A DNA stretch of 64,000 nucleotides from Nannocystis exedens (lineage in GTDB: Bacteria > Myxococcota_A > Polyangia > Nannocystales > Nannocystaceae). Location: the NCBI RefSeq assembly GCF_002343915.1, contig NZ_NETK01000001.1, forward strand, positions 5,594,001 to 5,658,000, given 5' to 3'. The translations under genes were made by a program, and so were the position numbers. Positions within the stretch are counted from its first letter, which is position 1, and each line of letters starts with the position of its first letter. Positions 9,047 to 15,422 of this stretch are shown one piece after another. The notes under the pieces are model-generated. The model worked only from the letters and a program-made list of their open reading frames with translations, was not told where the DNA came from and ran no database searches.

Positions 9047-9568
9047 ATGGCAGCCAGCAGCAGCAGTCACACGGCCTACCCGAGCGAGGTGTACGAGTCC
9101 TTCGACGCCTTCATGCAGCAGGTGATCAAGGACACCTACGAGCGCGGGGCCAAGCGGCCGGAATTCGTGGCCCTGGTGCTGGCCTCCGGCGAGCTGCTGC
9201 CGATGGCCTGGGGCAAGATGAAGAAGAGCGGGATCCGCGAGCTCGCGGTCGGGGTCGGCGGCGTCGTCGCCCTCCGCTACGGCCTCGCCTACATCGTCAG
9301 CGGCCCGATCGGCGTCGCCCTCACCGGCTTCACCGTCGCCGCCATGGTCTCGTTCTTCTGGCAGAACCAAAAAGAAGTCCTGGCCCGCCGCAAGCCCTAC
9401 AAGCAGCTCATCAACGACACCCGCGAGAAGTACGAGGACATCCAGGCCCGCTACCACGACGGCGTGTACGACTCGGGCGAGCGCGCGCTGATGGTCGAGG
9501 GCCTGCTGCGGCGCATGGTCGCGCAGATCGAGGCGCCGCTCGAGGAGCCGGCCAAGGCCTCGTCCTGA
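9047..9568 (+). CDS. hypothetical membrane protein
   Basis: A 173-residue protein I do not recognise. A soluble helical N terminus (residues 1-60) is followed by two adjacent hydrophobic helices (about 65-105), ending FFWQNQKEV, and a charged C-terminal helix. An ATG at 9035 would add four residues but would fall within the candidate -10 box, so 9047 is preferred. It diverges from the TPR/gluzincin gene with about 70 bp between starts, and may share regulation with it. Confidence 0.7.
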   Translation: MAASSSSHTAYPSEVYESFDAFMQQVIKDTYERGAKRPEFVALVLASGELLPMAWGKMKKSGIRELAVGVGGVVALRYGLAYIVSGPIGVALTGFTVAAMVSFFWQNQKEVLARRKPYKQLINDTREKYEDIQARYHDGVYDSGERALMVEGLLRRMVAQIEAPLEEPAKASS

Positions 9569-9696
9569 GCCGGTAGTTTTCGCTCCGTAGCTGTCCCGAG
9601 AGACATGTCCTCGCGAGCGCAGCCGCGCGAGCGCGCCCGCCGCGGCGCGAGCGACGACGGCTGGTCATCCCCCGCGAGGTGCGCGACACGAGAGCC

Positions 9697-10179
9697 ATGC
9701 CGCTGCAGCGCGTCACCCACGTGCCGTCCGACCTGCCGCTCGGCGAGGGCCGCGACCGTTACCTCGAGCAGAACGGCTTCTCGATGGCCGAGTACTCGTC
9801 GCCGACCTTCGCGTTCTACATCTTCGGCCGGGCGGTGCGCCTGCCGAACCCGCCGGCCCGCCGCCGCGTGGTCGCGCTGCACGACCTCCACCACGTGCTC
9901 ACCGGCTACGGCACCGACCTCGCCGGGGAGGCGGAGATCGGCGCCTGGGAGCTGCGCGCCGGCTGCAACACGCCCTTCTTGTGGATGATCAACCTCACCG
10001 CCGTGGTCGGCGGGCTGTTCGTCGCGCCGCTGCGGACGCTGCGGGCGTTCCGCGCCGCGAAGGGCCAGCGCTCGCTCTACGTCGACGGCCGCGACGCCGA
10101 GGTGGTGCTGAAGATCCCGATCGCCGAGCTCCGCGGGCAGCTGGGGATCCCCGCCGGCGGACACACCGCCGCGCCCTGA
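9697..10179 (+). CDS. Coq4-like protein
   Basis: A 160-residue protein with HDLHH and a glutamate eleven residues on (His62, Asp63, His66, Glu78), within the run HHVLTGYGTDLAGEAEIGAW. This matches the HDxxH-x11-E signature of Coq4, which scaffolds or acts in ubiquinone biosynthesis. Residues about 95-115 are hydrophobic, consistent with a membrane-associated helix. It stands just upstream of prmC with a 32-bp gap. Whether it acts in quinone metabolism cannot be read from the sequence. Confidence 0.7.
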   Translation: MPLQRVTHVPSDLPLGEGRDRYLEQNGFSMAEYSSPTFAFYIFGRAVRLPNPPARRRVVALHDLHHVLTGYGTDLAGEAEIGAWELRAGCNTPFLWMINLTAVVGGLFVAPLRTLRAFRAAKGQRSLYVDGRDAEVVLKIPIAELRGQLGIPAGGHTAAP

Positions 10180-10196
10180 GACCCCGAAGTCCAGGC

Positions 10197-10202
10197 TACA
10201 CT
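10197..10202 (+). promoter_or_regulatory. candidate -10 box (TACACT) for prmC
   Basis: TACACT ends 9 bases before the GTG start at 10212, implying a leader of only a few bases. No clear -35 is visible. Confidence 0.3.
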
Positions 10203-10211
10203 CCGCGCCCC

Positions 10212-11126
10212 GTGTCCTCCGCGTCCCCGCCCCGACCCGCGCGCCAGCAGCTCTGGACCGTCCAGGAGGTGCTGCAGTGGACCGTCGAACGGTTCGAGCG
10301 CGCCGGCTTCGGCGAGGCCCGCGCCGACGCGCAACACCTGGTGGCGCAGGCGCTCGGCTGTTCGCGCATGCAGATCTTCCTCCGCTACGACGCGCTCGTC
10401 GACGACGACCAGCGCGCCACGCTGCGCGAGCTGATCCGTCGGCGGCTCGCGCGCGAGCCGGTGGCGTACATCGCCGGCAAGCGCGGCTTCCACGGGCTCG
10501 GGCTCGAGCTCGCGGTCGACCGCCGGGTGTTGATCCCGCGGCCGGAGACCGAGCACCTGGTCGACTGGTTGCTCGAGCTGCTGCCGCCGCCGCCGCCGCC
10601 GTTCCCGCTGCATGTGCTCGACGTCGGCACCGGCTCGGGGGCGATCGCGCTGGCCGTCAAGCACGCGCGCCGCGACGTCGACGTCGTCGCGGTCGACGTC
10701 TCGCCCGACGCCCTCGCGGTCGCGCGCGAAAACGCGGCCAGGCTCGGCCTGCAGGTCGCGTTCGCCCGCGGCGATCTCCTGCGCGGCGTGCCGGTTGCCG
10801 CCGGCGGCTTCGCGGCGGTGGCCGCCAACCTGCCGTACATCGCCTCGCCGGAGCTCGCCGGGCTGCAACCGGAGGTCCGCGACTACGAGCCCCGCCTCGC
10901 GCTCGACGGCGGCCGCGACGGCCTCGACCTGGTGCGGCGGCTGATCGACGAGTGCGCGGCGCCGGGGGTGCTGGTGCCCGAAGGCCGGCTGTTCCTCGAG
11001 ATCGGGCTCGGCCAGGCCGAGGCGACGCGCGAGCTGCTGCTGGCGCGCGGCTACCAGGCGGTCGAGATCCGCCGCGACGCGGCCGGGATCGACCGGGTCG
11101 TCAGCGGCGCGGCGCCGGTCGGCTGA
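10212..11126 (+). CDS. prmC: peptide chain release factor N5-glutamine methyltransferase
   Basis: A 304-residue protein with the PrmC/HemK layout: an N-terminal helical domain (about 15-85), the RPETE motif before the catalytic domain, the SAM-binding loop DVGTGSGAIAL (about 139-149) and the substrate-glutamine motif near residue 206. That motif reads NLPY instead of the classical NPPY, a variant that keeps the essential Asn and Pro-Tyr. It methylates the GGQ glutamine of release factors RF1 and RF2. A poly-proline run precedes the SAM loop. The start is GTG with no Shine-Dalgarno sequence. Confidence 0.92.
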   Translation: MSSASPPRPARQQLWTVQEVLQWTVERFERAGFGEARADAQHLVAQALGCSRMQIFLRYDALVDDDQRATLRELIRRRLAREPVAYIAGKRGFHGLGLELAVDRRVLIPRPETEHLVDWLLELLPPPPPPFPLHVLDVGTGSGAIALAVKHARRDVDVVAVDVSPDALAVARENAARLGLQVAFARGDLLRGVPVAAGGFAAVAANLPYIASPELAGLQPEVRDYEPRLALDGGRDGLDLVRRLIDECAAPGVLVPEGRLFLEIGLGQAEATRELLLARGYQAVEIRRDAAGIDRVVSGAAPVG

Positions 11127-11154
11127 CGAACTGGCGGCCAGGACGCCGCTCTCC

Positions 11155-11160
11155 TATCCT
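11155..11160 (+). promoter_or_regulatory. candidate -10 box (TATCCT)
   Basis: TATCCT ends 7 bases before the ATG at 11168, the spacing expected for a leaderless mRNA. It lies just after the prmC stop. Confidence 0.4.
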
Positions 11161-11167
11161 GACGCGG

Positions 11168-12316
11168 ATGCCGTCTCGTCCGCGCGCAGGTGGCCGCCGG
11201 CCGGCCCTCACGCGCGCCGCCGCGCTGGCGCTCGGACTTGTCCTTTTGGACATGTCCTGTGCGACAGGAACCGAGAGGATGGTCCGCCGCGCGGTGCCGG
11301 CCGGGATCGACGAGACCCTCAAGACGCTCGAAGACCCGCAGGTCCGCAGGCGCATCGACGACCTGCTCGACCTGCCCGAGGTCCAGCAGGCCGCGCGCGA
11401 CCTGGCCGAGCAGGTCGCGGCCGGGGCGTTCGACGGGCTGACCGACGAGCAGCGCCTGGCCAAGGTCCGCCGGGTCAGCGAGGACTACGTCGGCGCGCTG
11501 TCGAAGGCCGTCGGCCAGGGGCTGCGCGAGGACGTGAGCCCGGCGGTGGTCGACACGACGCGGCAGGCGGTCGAGCAGGCGCTCCGGTCGGCGCTGTCGC
11601 CGACGACCCGGCAAGGCGCGGCGAACATGGCCGAGGCGCTGACCCGCAGGACGCTGACGACGCTGAGCGAGGGCCTGCGCGACGAGCTCGGCCCGGCGAC
11701 GCAGACGGTGCTCGAGCGCAACGTGGGCCCGGCGATCCAGCGGGTGGTCGAGGACAACGTCGGCCCCGCCCTGCGCCACACGATCGAGAAGGACGTCGCG
11801 CCCGCGCTGCGCGACGCGCTGACCCGCGAGCTCGCGCCCGCAGCCGGACGCGTGTCGCGCGAGGTCAGCCGCGAGGCGCTGCTCGGCGCGGTCGATGCCC
11901 TCGACGTGGTCGAGACCGACCCGCAGTACCAGGCCTTCCGCGAGCGCTTCTGGGGCCGCATCGACGACACGCTCCACAAGGGCGCGCAGGTCGGCGAGCG
12001 GATCGCGTGGGTCCTCGCGCTCATCGTCGTGATCCTCGGGCTCCTGCTGGCCCGCGCGATCGTGGTCCGCCGCCGCGAACAGACGGAGCGCGAGCGCAGT
12101 GAGCGGATGCTGCTGGCGATCTTGCACGAGCTGAAGCAGGGCGGGGCAGTGAAGGTCGAGCAGGTGGTCGACCACGTCCGCGCCCGCGACCCCGACCTCG
12201 CCCGCTCGCCCTCGCTCAACGCGATGATCCAGCGCGCGATCGCCATCAGCCGCGACCTGTTCGACGGCCGACCCGACCTCGACGGCAAGCCCGACTCGCC
12301 GCCGAAGCGCCCGTGA
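11168..12316 (+). CDS. lipoprotein with helical repeats and one C-terminal membrane helix
   Basis: A 382-residue protein of unknown function. The N terminus is a lipoprotein signal, LALGLVLLDMSC. Amphipathic segments with recurring NVGPA/DVSPA patterns follow, including three near-repeats at about 180-225 (NVGPAIQ, NVGPALR, DVAPALR). A transmembrane helix (about 278-300, WVLALIVVILGLLLA) and a charged cytoplasmic-type tail come last. A lipid anchor combined with a C-terminal membrane helix is unusual. The lipobox is encoded largely by a dispersed palindrome (11239-11269), so the signal peptide may have been reshaped by that element. Confidence 0.75.
   Translation: MPSRPRAGGRRPALTRAAALALGLVLLDMSCATGTERMVRRAVPAGIDETLKTLEDPQVRRRIDDLLDLPEVQQAARDLAEQVAAGAFDGLTDEQRLAKVRRVSEDYVGALSKAVGQGLREDVSPAVVDTTRQAVEQALRSALSPTTRQGAANMAEALTRRTLTTLSEGLRDELGPATQTVLERNVGPAIQRVVEDNVGPALRHTIEKDVAPALRDALTRELAPAAGRVSREVSREALLGAVDALDVVETDPQYQAFRERFWGRIDDTLHKGAQVGERIAWVLALIVVILGLLLARAIVVRRREQTERERSERMLLAILHELKQGGAVKVEQVVDHVRARDPDLARSPSLNAMIQRAIAISRDLFDGRPDLDGKPDSPPKRP
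11239..11269. repeat. dispersed palindrome, two adjacent hairpins in a signal peptide
   Basis: TGTCC-TTTT-GGACA (exact family core, 11239-11252) is followed by TCCTGT-GCG-ACAGGA (11255-11269). Together they encode the end of the lipoprotein signal and the residues just after the lipobox cysteine. Confidence 0.8.
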
Positions 12317-12338
12317 CGAGCGCTGTCTTTCGATGAGA

Positions 12339-12352
12339 TGTCCCGAGGGACA
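12339..12352. repeat. dispersed palindrome, exact core
   Basis: TGTCC-CGAG-GGACA between the lipoprotein gene and the Ro60 gene. The same 14-mer recurs at 12415 and 26077. Confidence 0.85.
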
Positions 12353-12414
12353 GGCGGCGAACCTGGCCCTCGATGAGCTGGCTTGAAGGTCAGGCGAGAC
12401 CGAGGTCGAGGAGT

Positions 12415-12428
12415 TGTCCCGAGGGACA
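12415..12428. repeat. dispersed palindrome, exact core
   Basis: TGTCC-CGAG-GGACA, identical to the copy 76 bp upstream. Confidence 0.85.
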
Positions 12429-12583
12429 GGACCTGCTCCCTTCCGTCGGCCCGAGGCCCGCGCACGAACGCCTCCGCGGCTCCGCGAGGACCTGGCCCGA
12501 GAGACAGCCCTCTGCAGGCGTCGACCTGCGTGAAGAGCGAGCTGTCCTGAAAGCCATGCGGTCGGCTCCGCCCGCGACGACCG

Positions 12584-12595
12584 TCTACCGGTAGA
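12584..12595. promoter_or_regulatory. perfect 12-bp palindrome, possible operator
   Basis: TCTACCGGTAGA is a strict dyad unlike the TGTCC family. It lies 138 bp before the Ro60 start at the edge of the AT-rich patch, a reasonable place for a regulator of the Ro60/Y-RNA locus. Function is inferred from position only. Confidence 0.4.
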
Positions 12596-12732
12596 TATCG
12601 CCGGATAAGAGAAAAGTTCCATTTTTCCCCGGGCAAAGACATTCAAATATTCGGAATTACGCAGACCCGGCCCTTCTCTCGGCGCTCGGCCTGCCGCCTG
12701 CTCAAGGGGGGGACAAGGACAAGGAGCCCGTC

Positions 12733-14286
12733 ATGGTCAACCTCTCGATCTTCACCTCCCGCAAGGTTGCTCCCGCCGCGAACGCGGTGAACGAGGCCGG
12801 GGGTCGGGCGTACGCCTTCAGCGACAAGCACGCGCTGGCGCAGTACGCCGCGACCGGCTGCCTGAACAACACGTTTTATACGAGCGGGCAGGGCCAGCTC
12901 GACGCGGTGCGGGCGCTGGTCGCCAAGGTCGACGCCGAGTTCGTGGCGAAGACGGCCGTGTACACCCGGCAGCACAGCCACATGAAGGACATGCCGGCGC
13001 TCTTGCTGGCGGAGCTGGCGAGCCGCAACGGCGAGATGCTCGACAAGGTGTTCGGGCGGGTCGTCGACAACGGCAAGATGCTGCGCAACTTCGTGCAGAT
13101 CGTGCGGTCGGGCGCGACCGGGCGGCGCTCGCTCGGGACGCGGCCGAAGCGGCTGGTGCAGCGGTGGCTCGACCGGCGCACCGACGCCCAGGTGCTGGCG
13201 GACTCGGTCGGCAACGACCCGTCGCTGACCGACGTGCTGCGGATGGTCCACCCGAAGCCGGGCAACGACGGCCGCCGGGCGCTCTACGGCTACCTGCTCG
13301 GTCGCCCGCACGACGCGGACAAGCTGCCGCCGTGCGTCCGCGCCTTCGAGGACTTCAAGGCCGGGCGCGCGAGCGACGTGCCGGACGTGCCGTTCCAGCT
13401 GCTCACCGGCTCGCCGCTGCCCGAGAGCGCGTGGCGGGCCATCGCCGCCCGCGCCGGCTGGCAGATGCTGCGCATGAACCTCAACACCTTCCTGCGCCAC
13501 GGCGTGTTCGACGACGCGGCGCTCACCAAGGCGCTCGCCAAGAAGCTGGCCGCGCCCGAGGAGGTCCGCAAGGCGCGGGTGTTCCCGTACCAGCTGCTCA
13601 TGGCCTACAAGCAGGCCGACGTCGCGGTCCCGAAGAAGATCCGCGAGGCGCTCCACGACGCCATGGAGGCGGCGCTCGACAACGTGCCCGAGGTCGAGGG
13701 GCAAGTCTACGTCCTGCTCGACGTCTCGGGATCGATGCACTCCCCGGCCACGGGGCACCGCAAGGGCGCGACCACGGCGGTCCGCTGCATCGACGTGGCG
13801 GCCCTGGTCGCCGCGGCGTTCCTGCGCAAGAACCCTGACACCGAGGTGATCCCGTTCCACGACAAGGTCGTGCCGTGCAAGATCGACGGCCGCGACAGCG
13901 TCCTCACCAACGCGCAGCGCCTGGCGCAGCTCCCGTCCGGCGGCACCAACTGCGCGGTGCCCCTGCAGGAGCTCAACCGCCGCAAGGCCAAGGGCGACCT
14001 CGTGATCTACGTGTCCGACAACGAGTCGTGGATCGACACCCGCAGCGCGTGGCGCCGCGGGACGCAGGTGATGGAGGAGTGGGGCGAGTTCAAGCGCCGC
14101 AACCCGAACGCGAAGCTGGTCTGCATCGACGTCCAGCCGGGGGCGACCACGCAGGCGCCTGACCGGAAGGACATCCTCAACGTCGGCGGCTTCTCCGACG
14201 ACGTGTTCTCTCTCATCGCCGCGTTCGCGCGCGGCGGCCTCGCGGGCGAGCACTGGGTCCGCGCGATCGAGGCGGTCGCGCTGTGA
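12733..14286 (+). CDS. rsr: Ro60 / Rsr ortholog (TROVE + vWA RNA-binding protein)
   Basis: A 517-residue protein, close to the length of human Ro60 (538). Residues 1-about 320 form the HEAT-repeat TROVE ring, recognisable from its N terminus (AYAFSDKHALAQYAATGCLNNTFY is typical of the family) and the VYTRQHSHMKDMPALLLAEL helix. Residues about 325-517 are a von Willebrand A domain with an intact MIDAS: DVSGSM at 330-335, a threonine in GGTNC near 404, and YVSDNESW near 430. Ro proteins bind Y RNAs and the ends of misfolded RNAs, and in some bacteria tether PNPase. The strong AAGGAG site supports the ATG. The Y-RNA array starts 15 bp after its stop. Confidence 0.96.
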   Translation: MVNLSIFTSRKVAPAANAVNEAGGRAYAFSDKHALAQYAATGCLNNTFYTSGQGQLDAVRALVAKVDAEFVAKTAVYTRQHSHMKDMPALLLAELASRNGEMLDKVFGRVVDNGKMLRNFVQIVRSGATGRRSLGTRPKRLVQRWLDRRTDAQVLADSVGNDPSLTDVLRMVHPKPGNDGRRALYGYLLGRPHDADKLPPCVRAFEDFKAGRASDVPDVPFQLLTGSPLPESAWRAIAARAGWQMLRMNLNTFLRHGVFDDAALTKALAKKLAAPEEVRKARVFPYQLLMAYKQADVAVPKKIREALHDAMEAALDNVPEVEGQVYVLLDVSGSMHSPATGHRKGATTAVRCIDVAALVAAAFLRKNPDTEVIPFHDKVVPCKIDGRDSVLTNAQRLAQLPSGGTNCAVPLQELNRRKAKGDLVIYVSDNESWIDTRSAWRRGTQVMEEWGEFKRRNPNAKLVCIDVQPGATTQAPDRKDILNVGGFSDDVFSLIAAFARGGLAGEHWVRAIEAVAL

Positions 14287-14301
14287 ACGCCTGAGACCTC
14301 T

Positions 14302-14367
14302 GGCTGCGAATGCCGGGCGGGACTACATCGTGGTTGACGCTGTCTCGCCCACCGCCTCGTCGCAGCC
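14302..14367 (+). ncRNA. Y-RNA-like element 1 (short, stem only)
   Basis: GGCTGCGA at 14302-14309 pairs perfectly with TCGCAGCC at 14360-14367. The 5' strand continues with the array-wide motif GAATGCCGGGCGGGACTACA. It has no tRNA-like module. It starts 15 bp after the Ro60 stop codon, leaving no room for its own upstream promoter, so processing from the Ro60 transcript is possible. Confidence 0.75.
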
Positions 14368-14377
14368 GCCTATCTCC

Positions 14378-14508
14378 GGGCTTCGAATGCCGGAGGGACT
14401 ACATTCCAACGGTGAGGCGCCGGTTCGACTCCGGCCCGCCCCGTGTGTGGGGCGGTAGTTCAGCGGACAGAACGCACTGGTCGTCTCTTCAATCCCTCGT
14501 CGAAGCCC
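14378..14508 (+). ncRNA. Y-RNA-like element 2 with tRNA-like module
   Basis: The outer stem is GGGCTTCGA (14378-14386) with TCGAAGCCC (14500-14508), 9 bp perfect. Inside, in permuted order, are a T arm (GCCGG, loop TTCGACT, CCGGC, 14419-14435), a closed acceptor stem (CCGCCCC, loop, GGGGCGG, 14436-14455) and a D arm whose stem is GTTC/GAAC (14458-14473). Other copies have GCTC/GAGC there, so this is a compensated change. This is the layout of the YrlA class of bacterial Y RNAs. Confidence 0.85.
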
Positions 14509-14531
14509 ACCTTCTCACGCACCACGATTTC

Positions 14532-14666
14532 GGGCCCCGAATGCCGGGGGGACTACATCTTTAACGGTAGGGTCGCCGGTTCGAATCCGGCCCGCTCCGA
14601 GTATGGGGCGGTAGCTCAGCGGCAGAGCGGACCGCAGTTCGTCCCTTCGATCCCTCGTCGAGGCCC
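14532..14666 (+). ncRNA. Y-RNA-like element 3 with tRNA-like module
   Basis: The outer stem is GGGCCCCGA (14532-14540) with TCGAGGCCC (14658-14666), one C-A mismatch. The T arm is GCCGG-TTCGAAT-CCGGC, the acceptor stem CCGCTCC/GGGGCGG is capped by GAGTAT, and the D stem is GCTC/GAGC. Five T residues follow at 14670-14674, which would suit a 3' end after the stem. Confidence 0.85.
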
Positions 14667-14691
14667 ACCTTTTTCGCACACCCACGCTTTT

Positions 14692-14822
14692 GGACTCCGA
14701 ATGCACGGAGGGATTACATCTTACGGAGATCGAGGTCGCTGGTTCGAATCCAGCCCGCTCCGAGTATGGGGCGGTAGCTCAGCGGGAGAGCGCGGACGTC
14801 TCTCCGACCCTCGTCGGAGTCC
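14692..14822 (+). ncRNA. Y-RNA-like element 4 with tRNA-like module
   Basis: The outer stem is GGACTCCGA (14692-14700) with TCGGAGTCC (14814-14822), 9 bp perfect and different in sequence from its neighbours, so pairing is conserved rather than sequence. The T stem is GCTGG/CCAGC, the acceptor stem CCGCTCC/GGGGCGG is closed by GAGTAT, and the D stem is GCTC/GAGC. Confidence 0.85.
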
Positions 14823-14846
14823 ACCTTTTCTGTCACGCACCGTTTC

Positions 14847-15023
14847 GGGCCGCGAATGCCCGGGGGGACGACATCGTCACGTCGAGGTCGTCGGTTCGAA
14901 CCCGACCCGCTCCGCTCGCCCGGGGCGGTAGCTCAGACCGGTAGAGCACATTTCTGGCTGCGAATGCTCGGCGGGACTACATCTCTTCACGATCACACGT
15001 CTCGCCGAATCCTCGTCGCGGCC
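14847..15023 (+). ncRNA. Y-RNA-like element 5 with tRNA-like module, fused to element 6
   Basis: GGCCGCGA (14848-14855) pairs perfectly with TCGCGGCC (15016-15023), but element 6 lies inside the span, directly after the D arm. The T stem is GTCGG/CCGAC, the acceptor CCGCTCC/GGGGCGG, and the D stem GCTC/GAGC. Either element 5 lost its own 3' strand by deletion and borrows that of element 6, or element 6 was inserted. The two could be alternative folds of one RNA. Confidence 0.7.
14956..15023 (+). ncRNA. Y-RNA-like element 6 (short, stem only), nested in element 5
   Basis: GGCTGCGA (14956-14963) pairs with TCGCGGCC (15016-15023) through one G-U wobble. The body (CGTCTCGCCGAATCCTCG) closely matches the short element 8. 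Confidence 0.7.
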
Positions 15024-15048
15024 GCCTTTCTCCGTCACGCACCGTTTC

Positions 15049-15182
15049 GGCCCTCGAATGCCCGCGGGGACTACATTTTTAAGGTCGAGGTCGTCGGTTC
15101 GAATCCGACCCGCTCCACGCTCACGGGGCGGTAGCTCAGCCTGGTAGAGCACGAAACGTCTCCGTACCTTTCGTCGAGGTCC
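15049..15182 (+). ncRNA. Y-RNA-like element 7 with tRNA-like module
   Basis: The outer stem is GGCCCTCGA (15049-15057) with TCGAGGTCC (15174-15182), one mismatch. The T stem is GTCGG/CCGAC, the acceptor CCGCTCC/GGGGCGG is capped by a longer loop, and the D arm is GCTC-AGCCTGGTA-GAGC with the GG of a canonical D loop. The leader before it (GTCACGCACCGTTTCGG) is identical to that before element 5. Confidence 0.85.
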
Positions 15183-15192
15183 ACCTGTCTCT

Positions 15193-15260
15193 GGCTGCGA
15201 ATGCTCGGCGGGACTCCATCTTCACACGATCGAACGTCTCGTCGAATCCTCGTCGCAGCC
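15193..15260 (+). ncRNA. Y-RNA-like element 8 (short, stem only)
   Basis: GGCTGCGA (15193-15200) pairs perfectly with TCGCAGCC (15253-15260). It has no tRNA-like module. It is nearly identical to element 6 and follows element 7 after 10 bp. Confidence 0.75.
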
Positions 15261-15270
15261 GCCTTCTTCA

Positions 15271-15406
15271 GGGTCGCGAATGCCGAAGTGACTACAAAGG
15301 GACCACGAGGTCGCTGGTTCGAATCCAGCCCGCTCCCTCGCGGGAACGGTGGCTCGGTCTGGTAGAGCGCGTGGTAAGAATGTCGCTTCGAACCTCGTCG
15401 CGGCCC
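15271..15406 (+). ncRNA. Y-RNA-like element 9 with tRNA-like module (last copy)
   Basis: The outer stem is GGGTCGCGA (15271-15279) with TCGCGGCCC (15398-15406), one G-U wobble. The T stem is GCTGG/CCAGC, the acceptor CCGCTCC pairs with GGAACGG (one mismatch), and the D stem is GCTC/GAGC. It is the most diverged copy. A TTTT run at 15410-15413 follows the stem and may end the array transcript just before the convergent gene at 15423. Confidence 0.8.
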
Positions 15407-15422
15407 GCCTTTTCTTGGCGTG

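Larger units (their letters stand above)
12317..12732. other. 416-bp intergenic region upstream of the Ro60 gene
   Basis: The first 230 bp are packed with palindromic elements: exact cores at 12339 and 12415 and degenerate ones near 12492 and 12543. From about 12606 to 12655 the DNA turns AT-rich, the least GC-rich patch nearby. A strict Shine-Dalgarno AAGGAG (12721-12726) lies 6 bases before the ATG. The promoter is probably in the AT-rich patch, but no textbook -35/-10 pair stands out. Confidence 0.6.

Noticed and set aside
12681..12694. A sigma-54-like GG-N10-GC before the Ro60 gene.
   Set aside because: Only the invariant dinucleotides match well, the flanks do not resemble TGGCAC/TTGCA, and no sigma-54 activator gene is nearby. 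In DNA of this composition such matches arise easily by chance.
14310..15150. Several open frames of 60-160 codons across the Y-RNA region.
   Set aside because: They cut across the RNA repeat units, differ in frame from unit to unit and encode no recognisable protein.
14440..15370. Tandem standard tRNA genes, suggested by GGTAGCTCAG and GGTTCGAATCC matches.
   Set aside because: The halves occur in reversed order within each paired unit, the acceptor end is closed by a short loop, and no anticodon arm of normal size lies between D and T arms. The units fit permuted Y-RNA modules instead.
14290..15400. A CRISPR-like repeat array.
   Set aside because: Repeats are imperfect, vary in spacing from 60 to 140 bp, and fold into paired arms; no cas genes are present.
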